Shown here piece after piece: positions 11,434 through 38,883 of a DNA stretch of 64,000 nt. The notes beneath the pieces were generated by a model. The model did no database searches, was not told the DNA's origin, and was given only the letters and a program-made list of their open reading frames with translations. Position 1 is the stretch's first letter; each line of letters opens with the position of its first letter. The stretch lies in the NCBI GenBank assembly GCA_021613335.1, contig JAJTWR010000257.1, forward strand, positions 947,501 through 1,011,500, read 5' to 3'. This DNA comes from Whitmania pigra (lineage: Eukaryota; Annelida; Clitellata; Hirudinida; Haemopidae). The translations under genes and the position numbers were made by a program.

Positions 11434-12079
11434 AAAAATCGAATTCAATAGTTGCTCTCCTGGCCTGAGTGAGAAGTAATAGGTTATAATTAATTAGTTT
11501 TAAATGATAACTAATTCCAACGATTTGGAACCAGGGCTGGGTCTATAGAGAATAATAAATGTCCAAACTCAGTTAACTCAGTGACTCCCAAAACATGTGA
11601 ACAGAATAGCTGATGCACGCGAGTTTACCTTCGATTCCAGTATACTTGATGATTTTGAAGGCGAATTCGACAGCGGCAATTGATCTGTGATCGTGTGTGA
11701 GAGACAGTTACAAAGACAGAAGGTGTACAAAGATGTACCGAGTAGTAGGACTTCAATTTGAACATTTGGAAAATAACTTTGATTGATTTGCCAGGCAATG
11801 TTTGCGACTCATGGAATCCTGGACGGCTGTAGATTTTGTTGCAGAGGTTGAAAAAGGAAAAAGGCTTACTTTGGCAGTTGCTCCGCAGATAGCTCTTTTG
11901 CTAAGAATATGCTCGATCACATCTCACCTTGATTGATTCGTATTCACGTCGACGAAAAATAAAAATATAAAAATATTGCCTAAGAATATTTTTTTCTTGT
12001 ATAATTAAAACTTTCGGTTGATTTAAAAATATTTAAAAAATATTTTTTTTTACGGCATTTTTATTTCCTCATACGAAGA

Positions 12080-12139
12080 TGACGTGAGGTTTAACCGAAG
12101 CCAATGACAATCTGATTTGAGCTTTCGTTGTCTATAAAA
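12080..12139 (+). promoter_or_regulatory. CRE-CCAAT-TATA promoter of S4
   Basis: TGACGTGA at 12080-12087, CCAAT at 12101-12105 and TATAAAA at 12133-12139. A non-coding exon ends at CGAAG|GTATGA (12215). CCAAT-to-TATA spacing is 32 bp, against 31 bp in S3. Confidence 0.8.
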
Positions 12140-12456
12140 CAATGGTCTCGAGTCTGTGACGAAATATGAAAAAAATTTGAAAAAGACAAAAAAAATTATA
12201 AAAACCGACTCGAAGGTATGAAATGAAATCAAGACTTCAGTGTTTGGCATGAATTACAGAAGTAGGTTATTTCATTTTGATATTTCCTTTTTATTGCTAT
12301 TGTTATTAATCGTAAAAGTCTTAAAAGCGTTATTCAGAAATTGCTAAGTTGATGAATTTTAAGTACACTTTTAAGACTCGAATGGAGATTGTATTCTTGA
12401 CTGGAGATTCATAAAATATTATTTGATAGTATTTCACCCAATCTTTAGACAGTACG

Positions 12457-12606
12457 ATGGGAAACTCTCAAGTTAGATCGCGGTCAGCAGTGAACAAAAA
12501 TGACAAGAAGAAGAAGCTGTACTGTGGCAAAAGTTTCAACAGGACTCCCTACATCGACAAATATCCTCACGTCGGCAGGAAGAAAGGAGGCAAAAAGAGG
12601 AGATGA
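12457..12606 (+). CDS. Small Lys/Arg-rich protein S4 (49 aa), sperm-nuclear-basic-protein-like
   Basis: A 49-residue protein beginning MGNSQVRSRSAVNKND, then KKKKLYCGKSFNRTPYIDKY and a tail GRKKGGKKRR. It is a tandem copy of S3 with the same intron position (acceptor ATCTTTAG at 12448), promoter and 3' UTR block. Lys-to-Arg replacement in the tail and loss of two of the three S3 cysteines show quick divergence of the basic part. The GKSFNRTPYIDKYPHV core is almost unchanged, which suggests selection on the core. AATAAA follows at 12816. The sperm chromatin role is inferred as for S3. Confidence 0.72.
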   Translation: MGNSQVRSRSAVNKNDKKKKLYCGKSFNRTPYIDKYPHVGRKKGGKKRR

Positions 12607-12669
12607 ACATTGCTACCTCGGTGGCAGAATTAAATCTGATTTAAGCGCCATTTGCCCTTGTTTGGTGTG

Positions 12670-12775
12670 TGGCAAACGAATGACCGAACACATGCTTGAA
12701 TGACGTTCGTTCGTTACCGCGGTCTGGGTGAAGTCAAAAAATGGTTCCGCTCGAAAACGGTGTTTGGCTTTTTCT
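12670..12775 (+). promoter_or_regulatory. Conserved 3' UTR block of S4
   Basis: AACGAA (12675-12680) faces TTCGTTCGTT (12706-12715). The segment matches the S3 3' UTR almost base for base, including AAGTCAAAAAATGGTTCCGC. Confidence 0.6.
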
Positions 12776-12815
12776 TGGCTCAAATGTTAGAAACAAAAAA
12801 AATCATAAAAATCTG

Positions 12816-12821
12816 AATAAA
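12816..12821 (+). terminator. Polyadenylation signal of S4
   Basis: AATAAA in the context AAATCTGAATAAAA, as in S3. Confidence 0.65.
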
Positions 12822-13307
12822 AACACAGATTTTTCTTAGAATTGAAAGTCATCTTTCCTGACCTGAGACGTGATCTGTAATTCGTTTCAGTGATTAGACA
12901 GCTCATTTGAATAATTTGTTCTAGCTGGATTTATCATTACTCAAACTCAAGTAATAAAACAATAAACAGATGGACAGAACGGTTTGACCACTACTAACAT
13001 AAATTCTTAAAATTACGAAGGTTCTTCCACAGTAGTTTTCCAGATTCTGGTCTTTAACCCCGAGAAGTTCAACAAATAGACCACGAGGACCAAATATTTT
13101 CAGATGGAATTCAATTAAATCCTAATAACTTTTGTTATTTCATCAAATCGAAGCAACCGAAGTCATCAAAATGTGCGTAATGGCGGAAAATGGGTATAAT
13201 TTTAAATTTGCAAAAAAAAACTAAAAAAAATAAACAGAAACAGAAATGGCTCAAAAGTTGCGCAAATACAAATGAAGGTAAAAGCTTTAAGGGCAATCTG
13301 GAAACTG

Positions 13308-18755
<5,448 letters not shown>

Positions 18756-19199
18756 GATTTCGTTGGCAACAGCAAGCAACGACAACAGGTTAAGCAAGTC
18801 ACTTAACAACTAATTGTATCCTTTAACTATAAATATCTGACCGATGCTATAGACAGCCACTGTAAACTTATTATGACGTGGACTATGTAATTATTAGATT
18901 ATATTATTATTTTCTAAAGTTTAAACTTCACAGACGATTGTATTATACTGCCATTAAGACTTCATGTCATAATAAGCAACTTTTAACGATAAAGAACGTC
19001 TTTTTTTTTAACAACTAAAAATATTTTTCTAAATCTTTCTCACTAATTTCTTCCGATTTAATAAAATCAATTTTTTTATAATCCGTCTCTAGATTAGAAA
19101 ATAGATCCAATAAAACAACTCCAGAGATTAGACAGTCCACAAAAGAGAACTGATTATGATCAGTCTCAATGCTAGGCAATAGGCAGTTGAATGAAAACT

Positions 19200-19470
19200 A
19201 GTCTGTCTCTTATAAATGCGAGGGGCATCATCGTCGTCGGCATGAATAAGCGAAAGTCGGGAGATAATTTTTTAAGTAAAAAAAAATTAAATTAAAACAA
19301 TAATAACAATTTTTAAATTTAAATTTTTATTATTATTATTATTATTTTTAATATTGTTATTGTTATTATTTTGTTGTACTTCAGATTTTAGGCGACAACA
19401 CGCTGATGTTTTTATGACCCATTTCTGTAATGGATTTAAGGAGCTGATGATTATGGTGATGATGATGACA
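19200..19470 (+). CDS. Possible small two-exon gene (low confidence)
   Basis: A TATAAA near 19212 is followed at about 19242 by an ATG opening MNKRKSGDNFL and a donor-like TTTTAA|GTAAAA near 19276. At 19384, after TTGTACTTCAG, a phase-compatible exon reads NFRRQHADVFMTHFCNGFKE before dissolving into a (GAT)n run. The same first exon is also phase-compatible with an acceptor before the S5 exon at about 20.87 kb. The promoter-like context and basic residues are suggestive, but no family is recognised. Confidence 0.25.
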
Positions 19471-19560
19471 ATGACGATGATGATGATGAAGATGACAATG
19501 ATGATGAATAAGTTGATGATGACGACTATGACGATGATGATGATGAAGATGACGATGAAT
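19445..19560. repeat. (GAT/GAC)n microsatellite
   Basis: Imperfect GATGAT/GACGAT tract, with a (TTA)n tract before it at about 19325-19372. Confidence 0.9.
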
Positions 19561-19664
19561 AGTGACGGTAACAGATTTATTTTCAAAACTGGAGTTTTTA
19601 CGACCTCGACTTTGAAGTATTTTGAAAGATCGTCAGATTGGAATGAAACTTTCAGACATTAATT

Positions 19665-20660
19665 TAATTTTAACTTTAAATTTTTAATTTTAGCCTTAAT
19701 TTTTAAGTTTTTTTTTCTTACAGAGACACAACAAATTACGCATCTATTAATGGCTTCCGAACAATCGTCATTTTTAGCCAATAGAAGTTGCCATGAGAAT
19801 TTCACGAAAGTTAATTCGCTGGTAACTAAATTTCCTGTAGATAATATTATAATATATTAATAAAAAAAATTATAGTTTAATAAGAATATTACCTAATAAT
19901 AAAATTTTAATAATCATATAACCTAATAAATATAAATAATAATGTGATAATGACTCGATTATAATACAATCAAATTATTAATCGATATTTATTTATTAAA
20001 CCCAATCGATAACATTAAACTATTGTAACAAATAAATGAATTTTAAAATTTCCGACAGAACAGCAGAACACACACACACATCTTCGGTAAGTATGACGTA
20101 AAATTATTAAAAATGCAAGATTACGTAACGAATTCCTGAAAGCAGGCAGCCCACGAATCCGGTCGTCTGAAAAAATCTAAAATGGTTTGAGATTTTGAAT
20201 TTAATGAATTTATTTTACATCAGTTTCTGCCTCCTTAGTTGCTAAAATACTATTATTCAATAAATAAACAATCGGATGTGTCAAGAAATGACTTAATAAT
20301 GGAATTATATCTTATTGCGACGCATTTTTTTACTAATTCAGCCGCATTAAGCGCTTAATTAGAAAGGTTTAACCGTCTCTTAAACACAACAGTGTTTTAA
20401 AAGATCACTTTGTTGTAATTTAGTTAAATTAGAATGAAAATAGAAAAATTATGAAATTATGAGGAAAATTCCAAGATAGTCATCGTTAAAAGCTTTCAGC
20501 TCATAATTTCAATTGATTCAATTTTTGGAACACTTTAAGCTCTCAACCGTTACTTTTAACAACATGAAGTGAACCTCATTTGCTAACAAAATACTTTTAT
20601 TATTATTATTATTATTATTTTTATTTTGTTATTTAAGACCAGTAATTAATTAAAATGTCC
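19665..20660. other. AT-rich intergenic DNA
   Basis: No exon is supported. A TGACGTAA near 20093 and a short (TTA)n at about 20599-20630 are the only notable motifs. The CRE-like site may belong to the S5 unit downstream. Confidence 0.5.
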
Positions 20661-20883
20661 TGTAACAATGTATCCAAACGCCATATCCAAATGGAGCGGT
20701 AATTTGAGAAATGGATTTCAGTTTCCGCCCATGGTACCCTGGGTGAGCAGTTTGAATGCGCCACTTTTCAACATCGCCAGATGGAGAAATCCGCTCATGA
20801 ACTTTTGTACTGGAAGGTTTAAAAGTAACATTCTGTCTTCTGCAATTTTCCAGAACCCTCCAGAAAGTACGGAACAAGCAAGT

Positions 20884-21000
20884 AGGAATAGAAGTTCGGC
20901 TGGTTGTAACAAGAAAAAATATCCGCCCAGGAGATGTCGAAGAGTTAGATGTTTTGTCTGGGTTAAGCACGTCAGTAAGAAGAAGAAGAAGAAGTGTTGA
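20884..21000 (+). CDS. Cys/Arg/Lys-rich C-terminal exon S5, sperm-nuclear-basic-protein-like
   Basis: The segment RNRSSAGCNKKKYPPRRCRR continues VRCFVWVKHV and ends in a KKKKKKC tail before TGA. RNRSSAGCNKKK matches the RSRSxxGxxKKK signature of S1-S4, making it a fifth and most diverged member. The open frame extends up to a Met at 20668, but that upstream part is not basic, so the true start may be a separate exon; acceptor-like TTTTCCAG and CCTCCAG occur at about 20852 and 20860. AATAAA signals follow at about 21105-21150. Function is inferred from composition. Confidence 0.5.
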   Translation, partial: RNRSSAGCNKKKYPPRRCRRVRCFVWVKHVSKKKKKKC

Positions 21001-21617
21001 GGAGGCTACCCACCCGTCCGCCACCAACCCGCCACCCATCCGACCCTCAATCCATTCGGCAATCGTCAGCCAATCAACAAATCAACAACAACCTGGGCTG
21101 CAAAAAATAAAACAAATAAAAAAATAAATAAATAAAAATAAAATAAAAACAAAAACATGAAAAATTACAAGAGCAAAGAATTAAGATTTCCAAATGAATA
21201 AAAAAATTGCACAACTGAATTTTTGTCTTTCTGTCGTCTGCTCGATGGAGAGGAAGGGCGGGAAGGGAAGGTTTCTAATGAATCCCTGAATATCGAATTC
21301 AAACGTTTACGAAAATCAGTTATTGTTAAAATTATGTTCAATTAATAAGCTGTATCGACTGCTTGTAATCGTGATTTGTAATTACACTTTTAGTAATTAG
21401 ATTTTTTACCTTTATTCTAAAATTTTTATATATGTACATTTTTTTAAGTGCATGGGTGCATCCGCTAATTGAGTTCTACTTTAATTATAAGTTTGGCGTA
21501 ATTGGTAGAATGTGGGCCGTTAAGAACGGGTTTAACAAGTACGAACAATTCGTTAAAATTAGTTTTCGTTATAAAATAATAAATCAATACTCTTGAAAAG
21601 ATTACAACTAATTTATA

Positions 21618-21643
21618 ATATTAATAATGATAATAATAATAAT

Positions 21644-21683
<40 letters not shown>

Positions 21684-21684
21684 T

Positions 21685-21715
<31 letters not shown>

Positions 21716-21727
21716 ATAATAATAATA

Positions 21728-21759
<32 letters not shown>

Positions 21760-21770
21760 TAATAATAAAC
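21618..21770. repeat. (TAA)n microsatellite
   Basis: About 150 bp of TAA/TAT repeats, within or just past the 3' UTR of the BTB gene. Confidence 0.95.
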
Positions 21771-21864
21771 AAAAATTTATCGAAACCATCATATTGTCCT
21801 CCCAGTAATTCTCTAGTAATAATTCTCTAAATAAACTTTCCAATTTATGCCAAAACGAAACCAG

Positions 21865-26089
<4,225 letters not shown>

Positions 26090-26412
26090 TTTAATCCACT
26101 GACCACGATGGTTTGTTATGACGATATATATATATCGTCTACGAGTAATTTATGGAGTTAATAACGATAATTATTGTGTTTCTCGAGAAATCTGAGAATC
26201 AAGAAATAACAATAAAAACAGCATTCAGTTCGTCTGTGACGTTGCAGAAATTTCAAAAAGTAAAATGGAGATGTTGTCGTCTGCGTTTGATGTTGTCTCA
26301 GGTTATTCGTATTAAAAAAATTCATTTAGTTTGAATATTTCGATAATATGATTTGACATACTTTTACATTATAAAAATAATTTTATTGTAAATAAACTCC
26401 ACTTCAAACGTT

Positions 26413-27315
26413 TCAGTCTAAAAGATTTCTTTTCATCGCAAACTCCACCAATTGTTTCCTAAATCCCTGGTTGGTCAAAATATTCGGCCTGTCACCCAAG
26501 ATACTCTCGACAGCTTCCAGCAACTTCATTCCAGCTCCATCTACCATGTATGCGAGACAAATGGTTATACTCCTGTTCATACCAAGCTCGCAATGGACCA
26601 AAACCCTTCCGCCGTTTTTCCTGGCCGAGTCGATAAATTGCTTGGCCTTGTCGAAAGATCCTCTCAAAATGGGGAACGATTCGTTGTCCAAAGTGTCAAT
26701 CTCTAGGTATTCCAGTACACCACAATCAAGATTACTGTAAGGATTTCTTCCAGACTTTCTGTCCAGTTGATTTGCCACTGGTGACGTGCTTACAGAGTAG
26801 GGGTTTGAATCCACAGCGCAAGAAGATGGTCTCTGGAAGTTTTCATGGCGTTTCCAGGGAGATCCTGGAGCACAGTTGAGGACGTGAGTGATTTTGAGAT
26901 TGTTCAGGATGTCAGTGTCGTTGGCGTCAGCTTTACTTCCTGTTAGAGATGGTCGGATATTTTAACATGCAATTATTCTGGATAATTAGTTACACATATT
27001 ATTAATGACGATAAATATATTATTAACTATGACATAACTTACTAAAGCAAGTTCCCAAATGAGGATTTTCAATCAAAGTATTAACTCCTCTGTAATTCTT
27101 CTTACAGTAAAAAATTCTCAAATCTAATTGGTCAGGATATCAATAACCAACCAACCGCAGTAGAGGTAGCTGGCAAACTTGGCAGGTCTCCTGTTGGTGT
27201 TCCCTTTCCTGCCAAAGGTCAAGAGTTCATCAAGTTTGTCCGAGCCTTGATCTTTGTTCTTGAGTGACTGACTGAGCTCCAAATACTTGTTGTACATGCC
27301 CATATAACCTGACAT
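26413..27315 (-). CDS. Dual-specificity protein phosphatase (250 aa)
   Basis: Three exons on (-): 27148-27315, 27043-27100, 26413-26939, in consistent phase. The signature HCELGMNRS (catalytic Cys192, with the Arg of HCX5R) and the upstream EIDTLDNES acidic loop identify a DUSP that removes phosphate from Ser/Thr and Tyr. LKITHVLNCAPGSPW is the usual DUSP beta-strand and loop before the catalytic loop. The N-terminal 75 residues are basic and lack a rhodanese/CH2 domain, so it is an atypical DUSP rather than a MAP-kinase phosphatase. Codon 1 is the ATG at 27315; an in-frame TTG upstream is not a start. It shares orientation with the BTB gene 320 bp downstream. Confidence 0.88.
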
Positions 27316-27369
27316 CTTCAAGTTAATTATTATTTTATAAAATTCATTTAATTTATAATGTTATTATTA

Positions 27370-27377
27370 CGATTATG

Positions 27378-27461
<84 letters not shown>

Positions 27462-27481
27462 TATTATTATTATTATTATTA

Positions 27482-27550
<69 letters not shown>

Positions 27551-27584
27551 TATTACTATTATTATTATTATTATTATATTATTA

Positions 27585-27645
<61 letters not shown>

Positions 27646-27655
27646 TATTTCTATT
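27370..27655. repeat. (TTA)n microsatellite
   Basis: Nearly 290 bp of TTA repeats just upstream of the phosphatase gene. Open frames over it are repeat translations. Confidence 0.97.
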
Positions 27656-28287
27656 ATTAGATTTAGGAACGGGTTAGGAAGGAGATACCGTGTCGAATAC
27701 GCTGAATTCGAAATAATGAATTATGAAGGTAATTAATTACTTAATCTCTAAATTCAAACTCTGTGGAATAATTATATTTTCCACCTAAGTATAATCGGAC
27801 AACATCATTGAAATTGCTGAAATGTTGCTTTCAACAAAATTTAAAACTCGACAATTTATAAGCGCATCAGTTAAAAGGTTTTCACAATTAACTACAAACG
27901 TCATCTTTAATTTAACTACAGCAAAAGCGGTAAATCTCTCGCCTAATAAATTACAATGATAAACAATTTACTTAATGAATAATACTTAACAAATAAAACT
28001 TAATAATTAATACTTAACAACTAAAAACTTAATAATTAATTTAATAATTAAAAACTGAATAATTAACATATAAAAAAAATTAACAGAAAACACAAACATG
28101 AGCAGACACCTTAAAGAACATCGATCAAATAATGAATAAAAAAACTAACAAGCTTGTATCATAACAACCAACCTTGACCCAAGAAGGAAGGAAGGATTAA
28201 AAAATCAAAACCAGGTCAACAACCTGCTGTTCTTGCTTTCCAAAGCTTCGTTTGCCGATTTGGCGGGTTTATAACCGTGTGGAAACG

Positions 28288-33027
<4,740 letters not shown>

Positions 33028-33208
33028 GTTTTGTTATTTTTGTTATTACGATATTTATTGGACAAACTTATTTTGGAAACTTGATGCAGGTTGAAATAGA
33101 ATTGTTGAAATTATTAAGTTAATTTCAATTAAAATCTAAAACCAAGATGTTTTTATCGCCAAGTTGTAATAGTGTTATTTTTTTTAAATTTCAATTTGTT
33201 TTTGCGAA

Positions 33209-33216
33209 TGACGTCA
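33209..33216 (-). promoter_or_regulatory. CRE TGACGTCA of L1
   Basis: Palindromic cAMP-response element 182 bp before the L1 start codon, in a conserved context with GGCATTG-type sequence upstream and an AAACAAATTG tract downstream. Confidence 0.7.
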
Positions 33217-33274
33217 CAGCACAATGCCAAAAGAATACATCAATTTATATGCACGGAGTCAATAGCACTTAGCC

Positions 33275-34300
33275 CAGGGGGTGTCCAACCTTTTTGAGCA
33301 GAGGGCCAAGTGTACAACTTTTAGACTAGTCGCGGGCCGGATTAGCAATTTCACAACATCAAAAAAAAATACAATAAAACACAGAATACCTCTTTTAAGC
33401 TAGAAGAGTCTTATAAGTTTATGCTTACGATCAGTTTAATGCGCAATCTGGCACGAGTAGTCTATGTCTGCTCCAACAGTGGAAGTCGAAATGCGCTATT
33501 GAGGCTGCCAAATGTTCGTCTGTAAGCAGAGAACTTAATTTCGATTTCGTGTTTTTCATTCAAGAAAACAGTTGTTCGCAACAGTAGGTGCTTCCGAACA
33601 GAGCAGTGAACTCTCTGCCATCCTGTTGAGAGATTGTTATACTTGTCTGCTGACGTATAGTGGTTGTAAAAGTTTAGCAGATCGTGCTCGGTGAAAGCGG
33701 TTTTCAAGTCACTGTCATTCTGAATGTCAACGAGTTCCAGCTAGTATTTGTCAGCAGCGTCAGTCGAAATCATCAGAAAGTTTGGTAATTCAGAGTACTT
33801 CTCATGTTGCACTGATACAGAATCCGACCCGTCGTAAGCTTCGCTGATTTTGTTAAAATTTTTTATAAGCGTATTGATGGCGTAATATTCTGCTTTGGTC
33901 AACTCCTTAAAACTATTTACAATGCTACTATGGATGTTCAGTTCTCAGCTCAATTGCTAGTGTATGGGAGTTCAAAACAGCAAAGTGCATTCAGCATATA
34001 CACTGGTGATTGTCTTAAGCACCTGAAGATTTTATTCCACAAAATAACTTGGATTTTGATGTGGAATAAACATTATCATTGGAAAGCAGGTGTTTCATGA
34101 TTAGCTTCAGTCCACAGGACAACATTTTTCCCAAGGACCTCCTGGATATGCTTTGCCAGGATAATGTAGATTTGCACCAATATTCCACCCATGTTGCATT
34201 ATTTGGAGTCCATTAACAATCTTACTCTCCGATCAGATTCAAGAGAAGCTTAATCTTTACCTAACCTCATTCCGTATCTACCCTCCGTCTGTACCATTTC
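33275..34300 (-). mobile_element. Decayed hAT-type transposon fragment
   Basis: CAGGGGGTGTCCAACCTTTT at 33275 resembles a hAT terminal inverted repeat. Downstream, the (-) strand reads DLLNFYNHYTSADKYNNLS, and a shifted frame gives the hAT dimerisation-like FGSTYCCEQLFS, broken by stops and frameshifts. The right boundary and target duplication were not found. It lies in the spacer between L1 and L2. Confidence 0.65.
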
Positions 34301-35290
34301 CAAGAACTAAGTCTTGTCGAACATAAACATTCCAAATCAGGAGATGTTCAGGCTGAACGAGTTCATTTGCAGTTTATAAAATTTAAATTTAATTTCTAAA
34401 TATTTGCCAAAGTCTGCTAGAGCCTGTAGACATTCTCCTTTTGCAGTGAGTTGTTGTTGTAGTTAACAATTAAAAACCAATGCACGACGTAATCATTTTA
34501 TTACTTTTTTTTTTAAACTGCTTTTCGGCAGCATTAGATTTCACAATGTACTTCTGAAAAAGCTGAAAGAAAGTAGTTGAACGGGTCTTCAAATCAACGA
34601 AGAATTAGCAAAAATTGCACTTGAAAACATCAGTCAACTGAATATGTCGTAAGATTAAAAAGTGAGTAGAGGCAAATTAATTAATTAAGTAATATTTCCA
34701 TCTTCCTGTCTCCAGGAATTCCAGTAAGCCGGATTCAAAAATCTTTAGCTGGAGTTTCTGTCCAAGGGTTAAGAAGAAGTGACTTCTCTGGAAGTGTTAC
34801 ACAATGTCTTCATGACAGTTAAGGATTTGGATTATTTTTGAGGTTTTTCAGTTTATCTGTGTCGTTGGCGTCAGCTTTTGCATCCAAATGGCAGAAAGTC
34901 AAATATTGTAACCGACACTGGTTCTGGTAAACAATGACGATCAGTTTTCACATGTTATTAAAATAAATATATTTGTAACTCTAAAATAACTAATTAAAAC
35001 AAGTTCACAAATGGGCTAATCCAATCAAAGTGCGCCCCGATTTCAAATAAACAGCAACATGAAGCAACGACATAAAGTCATAAATTGTAAATTCAACTCA
35101 TCCGTAATACTGACCCATTCATGCATATGAAATTATGTAGCTATAAAAAGCGACCAACCACAACAGAGGTATTTCCATGTTTCCATCAAACAATCTAGAA
35201 ACAGTACTTAACTGATAACGAAAGAATGAAGCTGTTGTAGACAACAAGGTCAACTTAGTGCTTTTTGTTTCCGCTTCGATGCTCATCGTC
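34301..35290. other. Spacer between L1 promoter and L2 tail exon
   Basis: Unremarkable AT-rich sequence. Scattered similarity to other lectin-gene flanks is visible near 34850-35290, but no exon is supported. Confidence 0.45.
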
Positions 35291-35316
35291 ACGGATTTGT
35301 AACTGACGTTAAATAA

Positions 35317-37997
<2,681 letters not shown>

Positions 37998-38159
37998 ATT
38001 ATTATTGATGACATTTCAAAAACTCATTATGGCAATTTCAGATGATCCGGATGGAATAATAAAGTTAATTTTGGTTAAAATGCAAGACCAAGATGTTTTT
38101 ACGTTTAAATTGCAAAATTGTTTTGCTTTTATTTTTAAATTTCAGTTTGTTTTTATGAA

Positions 38160-38167
38160 TGACGTCA
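38160..38167 (-). promoter_or_regulatory. CRE TGACGTCA of L2
   Basis: 163 bp before the L2 start. The flanks closely match L1 (AATTGATGTATT, GGCAATG, AAAAACAAACTG on the - strand). Confidence 0.7.
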
Positions 38168-38883
38168 CAGAACATTGCCAAAGCAATACATCAATTTATC
38201 TAGCGCCGTGAGCATAGAGTCAGAGTTGTTTAACCATTACGATAGTTCATAACGATAAGAACTTTCTGGAGATGCTTTTCCAGTTTGCGAATCTGTTTGG
38301 CGTTTATAGTCATACCTGGAAAGCCATCAAGTCTAAGTTAACATAATCCACTTATGTTATTATCCAGTTATACACTCATTCTTTGGGGTCCAATAACAGT
38401 TTTACATTTCATGAGGGTTAATCAAATTATTTGCTTGCGTCCTATAACTGCAACATGTCCACCTCTTTTCACACTCATCGTAAAAAGTGCAACTTTACCG
38501 TTCATTATTATTTCGGCATATTTTGACTTGCAAATAATTTCTGCAACAAACAAACAATTACAAAATCATTTTTCAATCACATTCTGCCCCAACAAATCAG
38601 CAGCAAATCATTCCTGCCGATTGTGAAATTTTCAAACCAAAGATGGACAAATTGGTCAACACCTTTTCCAGCAAGGTATTCATCAGCGGTTTTTTTTTAA
38701 ATAAGATTTCAATTCAATTTAAAATATTTTTTCAACTTCCACAAGCATCTTCTTCCTTTGCAGAATTAACACCAAATGGGCACCGAAATCATTTTAATTA
38801 CAATTCTTGTAACTGTTGTGTTGGTTGAAAAAGTTGTTGATGTCGTAATGAATGGAGCAGAGGTAGTTGTTTCGAAATAATTC

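Noticed and set aside
20650..21039. 129-codon (-) frame opposite S5
   Set aside because: No family motif or composition bias; the + strand frame carries the basic-protein signature.
27358..27677. Poly-Leu/Ile/Tyr membrane-like proteins
   Set aside because: They are (TTA)n or (TAA)n translations, as also at 30301-30606, 30816-31225, 35376-35636 and 62461-62815.
33462..33707. 81-codon frame as an independent gene
   Set aside because: Its sequence resembles the hAT transposase C-terminal region and adjoining frames contain stops, so it is a transposon relic.
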